From NCBI GenBank assembly GCA_902805475.1, contig CADCSX010000008.1, forward strand, positions 124,001-188,000: DNA of 64,000 nucleotides, read 5' to 3'. Position numbers and translations under genes: made by a program. This DNA comes from Entonaema liquescens. Lineage: Eukaryota; Ascomycota; Sordariomycetes; Xylariales; Xylariaceae. The notes under the pieces were generated by a model. That model was not told the DNA's origin. It saw nothing but the letters and a program-made list of their open reading frames with translations, and made no database searches. The number at the start of each line of letters is the position of its first letter. Position 1 is the stretch's first letter. Positions 48,594 through 61,182 of this stretch are shown piece after piece.

Positions 48594-50037
48594 ATGAAGT
48601 CCATTATATCGGCTTTTCAAGTCCTCGTGGCTCTGGCCATCGCCTCGCCGCATGAACCGAGACAGGCCATCGACACATCGCTCGTCGATGCTGCACCAAC
48701 CGTTACCTCAGCTTCTATTCCGGTTGGGCCTACCGCTGATTCAACTACCTACAACCTCAGTGAAGCTACAGAATCTGCCACAGAAAGTCTTTTGCCCGTG
48801 GGGACTGAGCCGTCCACACAGGCGGAGCTTGTCGCACGTCAAACTGCATGCCAGCCTAACCCTACTGGCGCAGGCCCTACGCCAAATCGTGATACTGATA
48901 GTGCTTTCCTTGGACTAAGAGCATTTACTAGGGCCGCGAACCAAGCGCCCACGCCGGATGGGTATAACCAGACATTTGTTAATCTACACGCTAGGAGTGC
49001 AGCCTATGGATATCTAGGCTTCATAACTGTGGATTCTTATGATACCCAGACTTGCGCCGATCAATGTGACGACGTCTGGCGAGGTTGCCGAGGCTTCAAC
49101 ATCTTCTTTGAGAGAGATCCTTCGGTCGCACCAGGCGCGGGCTGCACGAATCCTCCTTCGACTACTAACATCAAATGCATTTTCTGGGGCGGTCTTGTCT
49201 CTGCAGAAACAGCTTCTAACGCCGGGCAGTATATAGCAGATTTCCACGTAGTTATCGCAGGGTCGAACGGATACCAAAAGACTGCAGTGCCCAACGTCCC
49301 CGGATATGATGGTGAACCTACCGGAAACGGAACAATGTAAGTAGCTTCGCCTCCCGAGTATACCGAAACTATCCTAGCCTTGTTAGTGGAGAGGAAAATA
49401 TTAACTTATGCCAGCGACGTGCCGCCCGACGACATGGATCCCTCTCCTACTAGGACAAATACGGCTACGTCCACTAGGCCAAACCGTCCTACTAATACAG
49501 CTCAAGGGGGTACCTACATTGGTTCAAGAATCTTCACAAACACTTTCTTCGACCCCGGTCTTTGGTATGTATAAAACCTACACTTTTAATGTACGAGCTG
49601 AATATTTCTAAAATCATACCCGCTAACTTGTAATAGTAAGTAAATGCACTCTACTTATCCTACGGGGCTACGTCAGCAATGCAGCAGGATTTCGATATTG
49701 AGGCTTCGAGACTAACTCCTATACTTTAACGAACAGGTGCTGCCGCGTGTGATGCTCAGAATCGAAACAACCTTGCCAATCCTCCCGAGAGGGGCCAGCC
49801 ACAGATATGCCGTTTCTTCACAACCTATCTAATTCTTAGAAACGGCGAGCCTGCTGGGCAATATTGCGCATTTTATACTCGATATTACCCTAGAAGATTC
49901 GCTACCAATGGGGTAAGTGCTTTCGAACTATTTTGAGTGATATACCTCTAATCAATAATTGATAGGGCACGCGGAGTGGTGGTGGTGATCTTCTAACTGT
50001 CCGCCTCGCCTATTCGTATAGGAATGCAAGGGTATAG
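48594..50037 (+). CDS. Secreted cysteine-containing protein, splice junction off by one base
   Basis: Exons 48594-49336, 49415-49564, about 49736-49912 and 49966-50037. It starts with a signal peptide (MKSIISAFQVLVALAIASP), then a Thr/Ser-rich stretch with a dibasic-type site ELVARQ. Two related cysteine modules follow: the first has SAAYGYLGFITVDSYDTQTCADQCD and the second GSRIFTNTFFDPGL...AAACDAQNRNNL and QICRFFTTYLILRNGEPAGQYCAFYTRYY. This resembles a fungal family of secreted proteins sometimes named after fruit-body-specific proteins; function unknown. The third junction fails: GT-AG splicing at 49565/49735 gives a stop after six codons, while the conserved frame GL-C-AAAC needs the intron to start or end one base off (GG-AG or GT-GG). 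One extra G in TTTGGTATG would explain it. It may be a sequence indel or a damaged gene. Confidence 0.75.
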
Positions 50038-50699
50038 GCACATTATTCAATAGTGTCTCTAGGGTAGAGCTGGGACAGCCATTGGTCTCGAATTTGATAA
50101 CTGACCTAGGTAGTAACCTAAGCCGGGTTGTTTGGGCAGTATTTACTAGAATATGCGTCTAGGGCAATGTATTCTACTTTTGCGAGAGCTAAGCCTTATA
50201 AAAGTTGGTCTTTGCTTGCTAATTAGGATGGATGTGCTTAAGATCAGTTAAAAATACGGCATGTGTCCTGTTTATAAATTCAAAATAGGGCAGCAAAATG
50301 TCCCCTCTAACGAAGTCATGTACCCAAACCACCAACAAGCGGGTTTTCGTGATCCTTACCTACCTAGGTACCATCCTCTCAGCCCTAACATGCCCACTCC
50401 TGAAAGCGTTCACGTAGATAGGCTAGAATCCCCTGATCAAGTAAAGGGGTAATTTCCATGGGAAGTGTGGTTTGTAGTAGTATTAACAAATGGTGCATCA
50501 CTATCCACTTTAGAGGCGGAGCCAAGGTGAGAATAGGGGTTAACAGAAAATGACCAGAGTTCGGGCAACTAAAGGTATACCGATTCAAGTCGTTCTCAAA
50601 TTATTATGCGGTAATTAATCGTATAAAATGAGTTCCCTTTGATCGCCATTTGCGTCTCCGTTTACGTTAAATCAGTTAAGTTATTATAAATTACCAACC
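50038..50699. other. Convergent spacer, nothing seen
   Basis: About 660 bases between two stop codons. It contains the palindromic word CTACCTAGGTACC at about 50360. No gene is supported. Confidence 0.6.
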
Positions 50700-53102
50700 T
50701 CAGATAATTCTCACAACACGTCTTTTCAAGGCATGTTTAACCTCCGCGAGGATAGCCAGCGAAACCACTTCTTCACTATCACGAATTCCCATTCCCTTAG
50801 AAGTAAGGTCCAGTCGTTCTATTCGCCTCCAGTCGCTGCCGCCTTCGACACTCTCAAGTATTAGGAAGCATGTGCGCTCATTAGTCCGGAGGGCGCGCCG
50901 CCACCGGATCAGCTTAATGATCGCGAAACTCTGTCCTGTATAGCCTACGTGTTTTTGCCTATACTCATTATTCCCTCCATACTTTATTAAGCTAGAAATT
51001 CTTGATAATAATTTTGGATGCGGCGACGACGAGCTAGGATAACTGAGTAAGTCCCGAGACCCTAGATCTAGAAAAGGCGCACGCAGAGTTAGATGGCCCC
51101 CTTTTACAGCACCAAAGGGGTCATGGGTAGCAGTTTGGATATTGACGTTCAGAACTTCAGCAAAACGCTTGACGCGGTCAAATTGAGTATCGGCCATAAA
51201 CAAAACTTTCCGACCGAGTATACTCGCCCAACTCCATGATGGGGCAAGATTGGTTCGGCTTCGACATAGCCATTGGCTAGCTTCTTTCTAAGTGAACATC
51301 TCGTCTATTACTTAAATCCTGATGTTAGCCTCACACCTAGATATACGTGTCTCAATCTAGATCAATCTTTATCACGTATTCAAAGGTATAGAACGGCAAT
51401 AAAGTCGTAAAGTGAGTGAACCTTCTAGCATTATAATTTACTTACCCAAGTAAGGCCCTGTATGATGTCCATCTTCCACAGCCCAGCGACATAGGTGTCG
51501 CCTGTTGCTTGGTGGAATTCGCTTGCGAGTCCTGACAAGGCAGGAAGAGCGTCAATTGGTTTGGTGAGTTGCCTGGACGAATAGTTTTCGATGATCCTTA
51601 TCCAGAAATCGAAATGCGACAACCCAAAAGTATCCGCAGGCGGCTTAAAGTATCCTTGTATTGTAACTGGTGTCCAAGCAATGGCTCTATAGCGTATAGT
51701 TTTTAGATCCCGTGCCCTGAGGAGGGTTGTTAATGATGGCCATGGAAATATAGTAGCAGGAGGAATATGCATCTCTCGAAGAAGAGTGATCAACCGCCTC
51801 CTCCAACCAGGAAAGATTTCTTGACGGAGAGACTGGATGAATTCTTTACTACGATAAATGTCCATTATCCTAATATTTCTCCCTGCTTCGTCGACACTCC
51901 CTTTCGGACATTCGAAACATAGTTGTTGCTGACCAAACCATAATGTTCGAGGTGCCAAGAGGGTTTCCTGCAGAACCCAGCCTCTGGTGTTTAGAACGCT
52001 CTGGTGCATCCTTTCATCCCATAGTTCAGAGCCAGGGCGTAGGAACACTTTGGGTAAATCATTTTCCCCGTTTCTCCAATCAAGCCAACACTTACGGCGT
52101 GTAGACGCTGCCCGTTCCTGAAAGATCCCCTCGCTAGCTCTGGTGGCACATGCTGCTGCTATCGTAACGACTGCTCCTTTATAAACTTCGCACATCTGAC
52201 TAGCCTCCCGAGCCCAATCCTCGTCCGAATCTTGAATAATTCACAAGGCATCGATCCAAAGGTAACGGATACCAATTGCTTTAGTAATACTGATAGCATC
52301 GCGGATAGTAGGAGGGAATTCGTTCATTGGCCGACCCTCTCGAAATAATTGCTCAGTTGCTCTTGTTAGTATAAAATCAGAGTCACCTCCCCAACAGTAA
52401 GATAGCGCCGCAAAGATTCCGCTCTGTCCGTCACCATCAACGAGCTTAGGATTCGTTCCCTCCGTGTCGATAATTCTTGTGGGGAGTCTAGACGAGGTCG
52501 GATACTGAGAAGAACATGACTTGTGTTTATTAAGGCAGTCGCCTAGAAATCTAGCCGCAAGTTGCAAACACTCTTCCGACCCTGAATTGCTGTATATAGA
52601 CCTAGCAAGAAGATCTTTGTTGTCTACTGGCTCATGACCTACGACTCTGCTTATTCGTTGCTACATCATTTAAATACGCAGGTAGTTAAAGCTTACCTCT
52701 TAAGGCGCATACTTCAAATGAGGCTAGAGTGCGTATTGCACCCCTTTGCCCCTCTTGAACTACAGTAACATGAGGTAATCCGTTAAGAGTAGCATCCCAG
52801 GCGGTCGTCCCTATGAATATTGGCTGCGCATTTATACCCTTGAATAACTCGTCGTGCGCAAGTTCATTGGGGTGGGTATTGCTAGCATAAGACTGCCATA
52901 TGCATTCGCAGAGGTCACATTCATCGGCTGAAGATCGTAGCGAAAGCAAATTAGGATGATGCTCGAAAAAGTAAGGGATCGCTGGCCGAAGACACTCTAA
53001 CGTATCTAGCGTACTTGGATCATTGTAGGTTTTAGGTGGTTGAGCGGCAGCTTTTACCAACAGCTCTCGCACATCAAAGTTGGCGCAGATGGCACAGAGC
53101 AT
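50700..53102 (-). pseudogene. HET-domain (heterokaryon incompatibility) gene with an in-frame stop
   Basis: Exons 53102-52697, 52638-51446 and 51287-50700 join in phase into 728 sense codons interrupted once by TGA at 52241-52243. The N-terminus carries C-x2-C pairs (MLCAICANFD, CDLCECIW). The HET domain follows: FAALSYCWGG, FPPTIRDAISITKAIGIRYLWIDAL, then the stop, then IIQDSDEDWAREASQMCEVY, AVVTIAAACATRASEGIF, and RGWVLQETLLAPRTLWFGQQQLCFEC. The TGA occupies the position of the conserved cysteine in LWIDALCIIQD. The C-terminal part has APSWSWASI, typical of the family. HET proteins trigger cell death when unlike fungal strains fuse. The rest of the frame is clean, so the stop is either a recent inactivating change, a sequence error, or a readthrough site; I list it as a pseudogene in this sequence. 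Confidence 0.85.
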
Positions 53103-53908
53103 AACAAAGGAAGTCGATGGGACGAGGTCAAGACAAGAATGATCAAGAATGATCTAATTTCAGATGCCGCTAGTAGATCTCTCTCTCATCTACCTTTTAC
53201 CTAGGTGTAGTTAAAACCTCGGCAGCTCGTTGTGGGAACAGGCTCGTGGCAGTGTTTGAAAGGGCCTGAAGACGCGTCATTAAATATGGCTTATAGGGCT
53301 GACTTGGGCTGATTTCATAACCAACTCTTCAACCGGGGTTTTCGGAATGTTCCGTGCCACATAAAATCGGAATTATGCAACATCCCCTGAATCCAAAGGG
53401 GAATGCTCCGCCTCAACCCGTCGTATTGTTGACCTATACTCTTAAACCCCCGGCTATCAAAAGACTATTCAGACCTTCTGGAAAACCCTCAGGGGTATTT
53501 CACTCGTCCCTACACTATACCACTCTATCCACAACTAAACCTATTTAGATACGTAAGCTTAATGTCTGTGCCGTTTGGCAGGATGGGTTTTGGGACGATA
53601 TGTAGCGAATCAAATTCGACGTCAATCACGCTTGGCATGAGAGAGAGAGTCGACATCTCTTTTTTCATACCTTATTATTAATAATAAAATAATAACCACC
53701 CCCTCCCCCTATCGATCTCTAATTGCCCAACTACCGTCGGCCATCTCTAGATAATTACTTGCTTCTGCATGGGTACTTACTTAATCTAGCATTACCGATG
53801 CGAATTTAGGCTTTCCTACTTTTCAAAGACCCAATTCAGTAAAGAAAAAACAAAAAAAAAAAAAGAAATCACATAAAGGATTACTCGTATCGTGTCACGC
53901 GAGATCCA
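53103..53908. promoter_or_regulatory. Divergent spacer between HET gene and Zn2Cys6 regulator
   Basis: About 800 bases that hold both promoters. The regulator side has a poly-A tract at about 53853-53864 and C-rich pyrimidine runs (53697-53711). No sharp core promoter element is seen. Confidence 0.5.
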
Positions 53909-56016
53909 ATGCCGATCCCTATGGCGTCGAGCGCACCAAGTTGGCCGGGCGTACGTCCTGTCAAGACCTGCACAGAATGCAAGCAATCAAAGGTGCGTAC
54001 CTCTTTACTTTCACGTAAGAATGGTATCAACTAACGTCTAAACAGCTTCGATGCGACTCCAAGGATAGGTTTCCAAATCCTTGTACAAGATGCCAGGCGA
54101 GAAACCTGACTTGCACGGTTGATCCGTCATTTCGGAGAACCCCAGCTCGAAAGTATGTTCACGGACTCAGACTCCTTCGCGCCCAAAGTTTCGCGTCGAA
54201 GATTCTCTTGTCTGGCTGCTAATGACGGAGAATAGACGACTCGAGGCTATGTCAAGAGAGTTGCGAGAGCTTCGTGACCAAAGAATAGCAGAAGCCCGAG
54301 CTAGTTCTACTACGAGTCCGGATCCTGACACTTCGCGATCGCAAGATTCTTCGTCTATCAATGCGTCGCAGCCGTCGGTTACCATCTTAATAGACGATTT
54401 CGAACTCATGGGTTTGGAATCGTTCGACCTCGGTGGTGTTGTAATTGACAATCACACAGTCATCGAAGCATTCAAGCAGTAAGAACTTCGCCGTCAGTCA
54501 AATTGAATCTATTTAACAGGGTTTTGCAAGTTTTACCACCTACTTTCACCCGCATCTCCCAATATTGGGACCGATATCACTCAAAACCATTCATCATTCT
54601 CACCACTTCTTATTTTGGACGATAATTGTCGTGGTCGCACTACGTCTACCTATAGCATCGGATGAAACCCTGTTCGATCGACTTCATGAGCCATACTTGC
54701 GAATGCTCAGGGAAGAAATTCTACGGGCTCCGATGCCGCTAAGCAAAATCCAGGCCCTGTTGATTCTTTGCATGTGGCCGCTGCCAGTACCCCACCAAAG
54801 GGATGATCCAAGCTGGCTATATTGTGGGATAGCTGTAAATGCTGCCCTATACATGAGTCTTCATAGGTCCAGCCCAAGGTCGGGGTATACTCCTTCTACA
54901 CACAGCGTCGGACCGGTAGGAGGAAGCGCCCGTGAAAGAACAAATACATGGATGGGTTGCTTTTACGTGAGCACATCGTAAGCTGTTCAACCTCTTATGA
55001 GACTTATCAGCCAGCTAATCTATTGTCGCAGTCTCAGCATGCACTTAGGTCTTCCCCCGATGATTAATACTCCTTCCGATCTTGCGGCTATACGCGCAAC
55101 TCTCAGTGAAAATACACTTCCTCGCGAGTTCGCTGTTCAGCTTAGAGTACTGCTTACCTTGGCGGGGTTCACCAATGTTCTTGTACACAATTCGAACGAC
55201 GGCGTAGTCGATTCCTCAGTCATTCAGCTTCTCGATGGCGAGCTGGATACGCTTAAAGTAACCTTTCCTGATGGCTGGACAAACATGACCGACCTTGGTG
55301 TGCTGGTCGTTAAGATGCACGTTTACACTCTGGTGATAACTAGGGCCCGAGCAGGCACTGGTGCAAAGGAAATATTACTTAAACTAGGGCTGGCCGCCGC
55401 TCTACGGATTATTCACCTGGCAAACTCGCGTTTCCATGAGAGGCTAGACAAGAACCAAACTTTGACAGCAGCGCAGCGCGAAAAGACGCTGCCTAAGGAC
55501 TACTATAGGGGTCTAGCGTTTGCAACGATTTTCCTTCTCAGGTACTTTAGTCTGAATAATAATGCCAACGCCGAAGAACAACAGCTAGCGGCGAACCATG
55601 TAATCATGGCACATACGATATTCAAAACGCTGGCTACACGTCAACGAGATGAGTATGATAGGGCCGCCAGTTTATTCGAAACCTTGTGCAAGCAGGCACC
55701 CGCTTCTACAGATCCCAGCCGGCCCAATCTCTCAGATCGAATGGGAGTATCTATTGTATTGGACGCGATTGACACAGCCCGCGAGCTACGCGGCTTTCCT
55801 ATAAATCCTCCCGTACCCGAGGTCTCGGTTACGTCAGAAACTGTACCCGGAGAAAACAATATCCCACATACGGATGTCTTCACTAGTAATCCACAGGTGG
55901 AGGAGCCTTGGTCGTCGGATCTGGTCTTTGCTAACATGTTTTGGGGTGATCCTTCATGGGATATTTTCAATGTTCCCGCCGAGCCATCACAGTTTCATTC
56001 CGGACATGGGTTATAG
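53909..56016 (+). CDS. Zn2Cys6 transcription factor, PrtT/War1-like arrangement
   Basis: Predicted 621 residues in five exons: 53909-53992, 54046-54152, 54236-54478, 54531-54977 and 55032-56016. The zinc cluster is split by the first intron: C21, C24, C31, C41, C44, C51 (CTECKQSK / LRCDSKDRFPNPCTRCQ), with the long nine-residue loop and PSFRRTPAR tail of this subclass. A coiled-coil linker follows (RLEAMSRELRELRDQRI). The fungal_trans region begins at FKHFTTYFHPHLPILGP and continues with HHFLFWTIIVV, ILCMWPLPV, SWLYCGIAVNAALYMSLHR and FYVSTSLSMHLGLPP. The exon 4 acceptor is the CAAG at 54527-54530, not the nearer AACAG, because only that choice keeps YFHPHLPIL and HHFLFW in one frame. It ends in an acidic tail. 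It lies tail-to-tail with the AtuA-like gene, so linked function is possible but not shown. Confidence 0.9.
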
Positions 56017-56207
56017 GGGGGTGAGGCATAGAGGGGTAATCATTGTATATAGCAAGGCATTGTATAAAGGTTCGGACATAATAGCGTGAACATAATAATT
56101 CTAGAATACCTCTAACATACCTAGGCCACCTAGACCCATACATACAAGTATAAAGAAATATATATATAATACAATAGTATCTGCATTAGCACCCCGCGAC
56201 ACTAATC

Positions 56208-58333
56208 CTAAGCAAGGGAAGCAACCAATTCTTCCGGCAACTTCAAATTTACAAGAGGAAGATGTTGCTGAGATCCGTGAACATCATTTTCCATGAAACC
56301 CCCGCCTGGCATACGCTTGCCAGCCCGAATACGGGGGATTGTAGCCTTGAACGCCTGAGCCGGGTCGAAGAATCCGCACCACAGAATATCGCTCTCTGGT
56401 AGCTTGTAGGCGGTAGCTACCGTTTCAACAGACAGGAGGCCGGAATCCTTAACCTTGAGATAGGTATCCCTGGATTCAAATATGAGGTCGAAGGTAATCT
56501 CATACGGTCCTGAGTTCTTGGATCTAACAACTTGGGCTAGATCCCCAAGTTTGGTAGGCTTGGTGTGTCCATTCGATTTTAGGCCATTGGTAGATTTGGC
56601 CTTCACGCCGTTCGTTTTAACACTGTTCGTAGGGAGATCATTAAACGGCAAAGGAACGTTCGAGGACGGTCTCTCTCCATTGCCAATTAATGAGGCAGAT
56701 TGCGTAAATAAGGGTTTTCGTTGCTTGTGGATTCCGTTGCCGTTTACACCGTTAGTAGTAGGAGTTGAGCTACTGTCTTCTAGTAATAAACCCTCCTCGC
56801 CTTCTTCAAGGTCCATAAGGTGGTACATGGTAAATCGCGAGCATGGTCCCACCTCCATAACTGACTTGCCACCGATACCGAACGCGAAGTTCCCTGAAGT
56901 AGCCTTCTGTCCGGGGTAGCTTCCATGCTAGGACGTATTAGCAGATGTTTAGAAATACGGATCAGCAGTTAACTTACAATAACCCCTATTCTAGCAATTG
57001 ATGCAATGCTAGTTGCCAGCTCCTGTGTAGGAGCCAGAGCCTCGCCAATGATGAACACTTCAGGAGATGGATTCTCTACTCCTTCCTCTGGCTTTCCATA
57101 GACGTGGAAATCGAACTCCCACTTTTCACTCACATGGCTATGCTGTTCGGCAGCGTAGACCTTGACAAGCTTGAGTAAGCTATCGAGTTGGCTAATCAAA
57201 ATTGCTGGTCTCATATTAGTGACTTGCAACACTTGGGATCATTCGGGGAACTTACGATCTCGGAAGCTACCCAAAAATAAGGATCGGTATCCGACAATAC
57301 TAGCGGCTTCGAGTTTTACTTGATATGGGCCGCTTTCTTTCGAGAAATGGAAAATACTGCCACGGACTTTGATACTTCTTTGGTCTGGCAATTGCTCGTA
57401 GGTTGCGGCGTTTAGATCGAAGTATCCGCCCGGACCATGGAGAAGATCAGGGCGCGACTTTTCGTACATCGTGTGTGCGGCGACTGATACCGGGGTACAA
57501 TGGGCCGACGGCGTTAAAGGCGAGATAGTGAATCCTCCGTCCCTATATACTGTGGCAATGGCGCCGTGTGACTTGGGCACAGCACATGTCCCTCCGCATT
57601 CCAGAATCTTTCCCATGTGCGTAAACCCACCCATCTGGCGTTGAACCACAGGCGAGTGTACGTCGTTCGTATCCACGCCGGCCAAATAGGCGCAGTAGGC
57701 AACGTATGGGGCCGGGTCGTAGGCACGTCCGCCGACTATAACATTAAAGTCTGGATTTGCCTTCATCGCGTCGATGAATGGCTCAGGTCCCATCTGAGCA
57801 ACAACTACCGTTGACGCGTCGATATCCTCTTCAGTTAACTCCGGGACACACGGTCCACATCCCCGCACGCCTCCGGCCTTTAGTCGTTCCCGAACTGTCT
57901 CCTTCTCGATATTGGAGAATATGGCCACGGTCTTAAATGAATAGTCCTCGTTTCCCTTATCGGCAGCAATTTCTTCAATAACTCCTACGATCTCTCGGAC
58001 GTGCTCATCGATACCATCTCCACCCGCCGAGCTGAAAATTAGCGGGACTCGAAAGTCATGAGCTAGCTTAAGGAGCTTCCTAAGATCCCGGAGGTAAGCT
58101 GATCGGGGCTGACCCATTGCCTTCTGGGCAAGCCTATCCGGGCCGCTATCAGTCGAGCCGGAGTCTAATATTAAAGCGGTTGGAATACCCGTCGCGACGA
58201 GATGCCTTAATGCTACGGCGTTCTCTTCCTCATTGAGTCCATAGCCAAGCATTCCTACTGGGGTAATGATGTTACATAGTGGCGTCGATGCCACTTCGAC
58301 ATCATTGAACTGATCGTTGATTATGGGTGACAT
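56208..58333 (-). CDS. AtuA-like acyclic terpene utilisation protein (DUF1446 plus C-terminal AtuA-like domain)
   Basis: Predicted 674 residues in three exons: 58333-57256, 57204-56978 and 56927-56208; introns 51 and 50 nt. The N-terminal 460 residues are the DUF1446/AtuA domain: GMLGYGLNEEENA, LILDSGSTDSGPDRLA, SSAGGDGIDEHV, ILECGGTCAVPKS and HGPGGYFDLNAATYEQLP, running into FRDPILISQLD across the first intron. The last 100 residues (AQVVRSKNSGPYEITFDLIFESRDTYLKVKDSG) are the small C-terminal AtuA-like DUF4387 domain. Between them sits a fungal Asn/Ser-rich linker. In Pseudomonas AtuA is needed to grow on citronellol and geraniol; the exact reaction in fungi is not established. Likely cytosolic or peroxisomal; the C-terminus (VASLA) is not a clear PTS1. 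Only 191 bases separate its stop from that of the Zn2Cys6 regulator. Confidence 0.9.
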
Positions 58334-61182
58334 TTTGGGAAGTTGATGATCAGGGGGGAGTTTCGAATACAGAAAATGGAATAGAGTATAGAAGAGATTG
58401 GAATATTATTGTGCAGTTGGATAAATCAAATATAAGACAGAGTTGATAAATAAAGGGGTGATAAGGTTATGGCTCAGTACTTATTCTTTATGGTAGAGAG
58501 GCGTGTTACGCTTCATCCAACCCAAATTCGACTAACTTCCCCATATATCACCAATAGCAACGCAGCGATTTATTCCTAATAACCCGAACATCGCATTTCA
58601 CATAGAGCACAGCCACTGGGTATGGCACCCCTCGCTTCCCTCGGCAGCCGGTGAGCCGTGTTGCCTTTCTGCTGCCGCCGCCTACGTTATGTTGGAGACC
58701 CGCCAAGCGAGTTTCGCGTGGAAGCCGACATTCGCCCTGTAAGGCGAAGATCGCGTTCTGACAGGAGAGTTCCAACCACTAAAGCACTACCCGTATATTA
58801 TATGCAAGGGCTTATCTAATAAGCTTTTCTTATTTCTAACCAGTTGAAAGAGCTCTAGTTGAGTCCTTGCTTCTATAGATCCTTTCTAATGTTATAGTAT
58901 CTTTAACTAATTCGTCAATAGGCTATGGTAGATTCCCTTCTGCGTCTAACGACAGGCAACTTATAACATAAGACCCATTCGCGTTAACGATCTTGAATAC
59001 GTGGAGAAACTGTGTTTAACCAGGTACAGGGTTATATGCAGCAGTTGCATAAGTTAAAGCTCACTAAATAACTTCCTTTAATTACTGTTCAATATAAAGT
59101 TGAAAGTCTATACATAAAGGTTCAGAAGCTATAGAATCGTCCAATCATCTTGACCAAGTACACACTAAACACAGGGTAGTATTCAAGCTTTCTTAGCCAT
59201 GTGATAGAGTCTTGGATCATGTCATAATACATAATATTTGAGCACAGACGCCAGCATAGAACCTATTTCCGGTAGTTCTCATGACAGCGGTTGCATCTTG
59301 TGATCCGATCTCTATAACGGAGTTGGAATATATCTTTTAATTCCGACGGCGTTTATCGGTTCCCCGCGACCATCCATCGATGCATCTAGCTTCTAGAACA
59401 TAGGATTGCGGAGGCAGGAGTCTCCTCAAAACCCCGTACCCGAAGAACGCTCAGGTCCAACATCGATAATTCATTCCGGGCCGAGTCATCTGGCTTCTAA
59501 ACTTATCTCGGCCACAACACATACCTCCGACTCATCTAGAGACCTTCTCCGAGGGCATATCGACTGATAGAATCGCTTGCTGAGCATGACAAGACAAGTT
59601 GGTCGTACCTACAATCTGAAGTATTGTCATAGGGGGGATATCACGCTTGGGATTTTGAAGCATAGGTACCTTCCCCTGCATACTACTTAGGAACGTCACC
59701 ACGTATTCAATAAGCAGTTCATCGATATATGTCAACCACATTTATCTAAGTTGTGCCCTATCTCCTCCAATGAGTGTTGTCCCAAAGCCTGTATCAGTCT
59801 AAGTGATCAGTCTAAGTGTTTCTACATCACATAAGAAACCTGTTTCTCCCCCTTCACTATTAAACACTTCAAATTTACCTCGATGAGGGTGTTCAGGAGA
59901 AAGCAGGTATTTAATATTTAATTTATTAATGGAGATATTCAAGTGGATTGCCTCTATTACCTAAACTGCGGTTCGAACATAGAATGAAGGCAATTTCTTC
60001 ACTACCTACCTCCCTATCTATATCTAGGACTGGCTTTATAGCCGTTAGTCAACGTGGAAGTGCTTGTATGCAGAGTCACCCAGGTAAGTAGTAAGTAGGC
60101 ATGATTTGATCATTTATCTATTCTGTCAGGCCCATTCATATTACGGCCTCCCAAGTACTCAGAGCGGCATAATATTGTTAAGATGTTTGGGGTTTGATAT
60201 CGCGATATTCTCAGCTGCGCTTCACTCCCTAGCTGGCTCTTTCACGTTAACTGTTGGTACGAAACAGGGACCAAGAAATGCAGGGGATAAACTTGATTAT
60301 GTAGAACAATATGTACTGACTTAAGGCTATATAATGTTCGTAGTGCTCTGCGTGATGGCGGAGTCCTCTTCTCTCTTCTTACTCACATTGTAACAACTAT
60401 TAGTTGATGGAGCCTCGGGGAGTATACGAAGAAATTGGTGAAAACGACCATGCTTTTTCCCCGCCATTGCTTAACAGAATTTTCTCTGAGATGGAACTAC
60501 AAGATAGGGAGAGAAGTCCACTGTTGTGCGAGGAACTGCAACCTCTCTAGGCTACTGAAACCTACGGCTCCAGTATCCTTTGTCTTAACCATCTCATCTA
60601 GGATCTTGATAGACATACTTTAGCTACCCCATAGTTTGACTCTGTATCGGGTTTCGACCTTTATAAAGCCGCAATATTGGAGGTAGGTTCAGAATGGAAC
60701 ATATCTGGTGCTGGAATCACTAGACGTACGTTTAAAGTATGTTACGCGGATCTGGGTTGGCCAAGGATCTGTATACGCGTATGAGGCGTCCGAAGGCTTG
60801 AAGTGGGTTCCGACCTAGCATTGTTGATATGGCTAATAATGATACGGGCGAGGGTATGACTGAGATTGAACACATAGTATTAAGCCGCGATGTAAGGGAT
60901 ATGTTTGTGGGATGAAAGTCACGAGGTGGAATCGTTCCTAGGACCAACTAATGATTCTTATGGAATTTCGGGTTCTATGAAGGGGTAATTATTTCATGGG
61001 AGGATATATCTATATTCCTAGTGCTCAATATTATCAGCCACTCATCAAATGCACCGAAGTAACAAATACCGGGTTAGATACCTTGATCATACAAATAGTA
61101 TAAGCCTTAGCCTTTCTATGTCTCGGCTTTGAGGTAGCCCTTAAGGGTATTTGTACCAATATCGCGATGGAACTTCAATCAA
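58334..61182. other. Gene-free AT-rich spacer with a GC-rich islet
   Basis: About 2.8 kb upstream of the AtuA-like gene and downstream of CWC24. A GC-rich islet at about 58600-58770 is open on the minus strand for 75 codons but matches no domain I know. The rest is AT-rich and low in CpA/TpG, the look of old mutated repeat DNA, though no transposon ends or terminal repeats could be found. Confidence 0.5.

Noticed and set aside
54520..54570. Apparent frameshift in the Zn2Cys6 regulator when the AACAG acceptor at 54519 is used
   Set aside because: Using the next acceptor (CAAG ending at 54530) puts YFHPHLPILGP and HHFLFWTIIVV in one frame, so the gene is intact.
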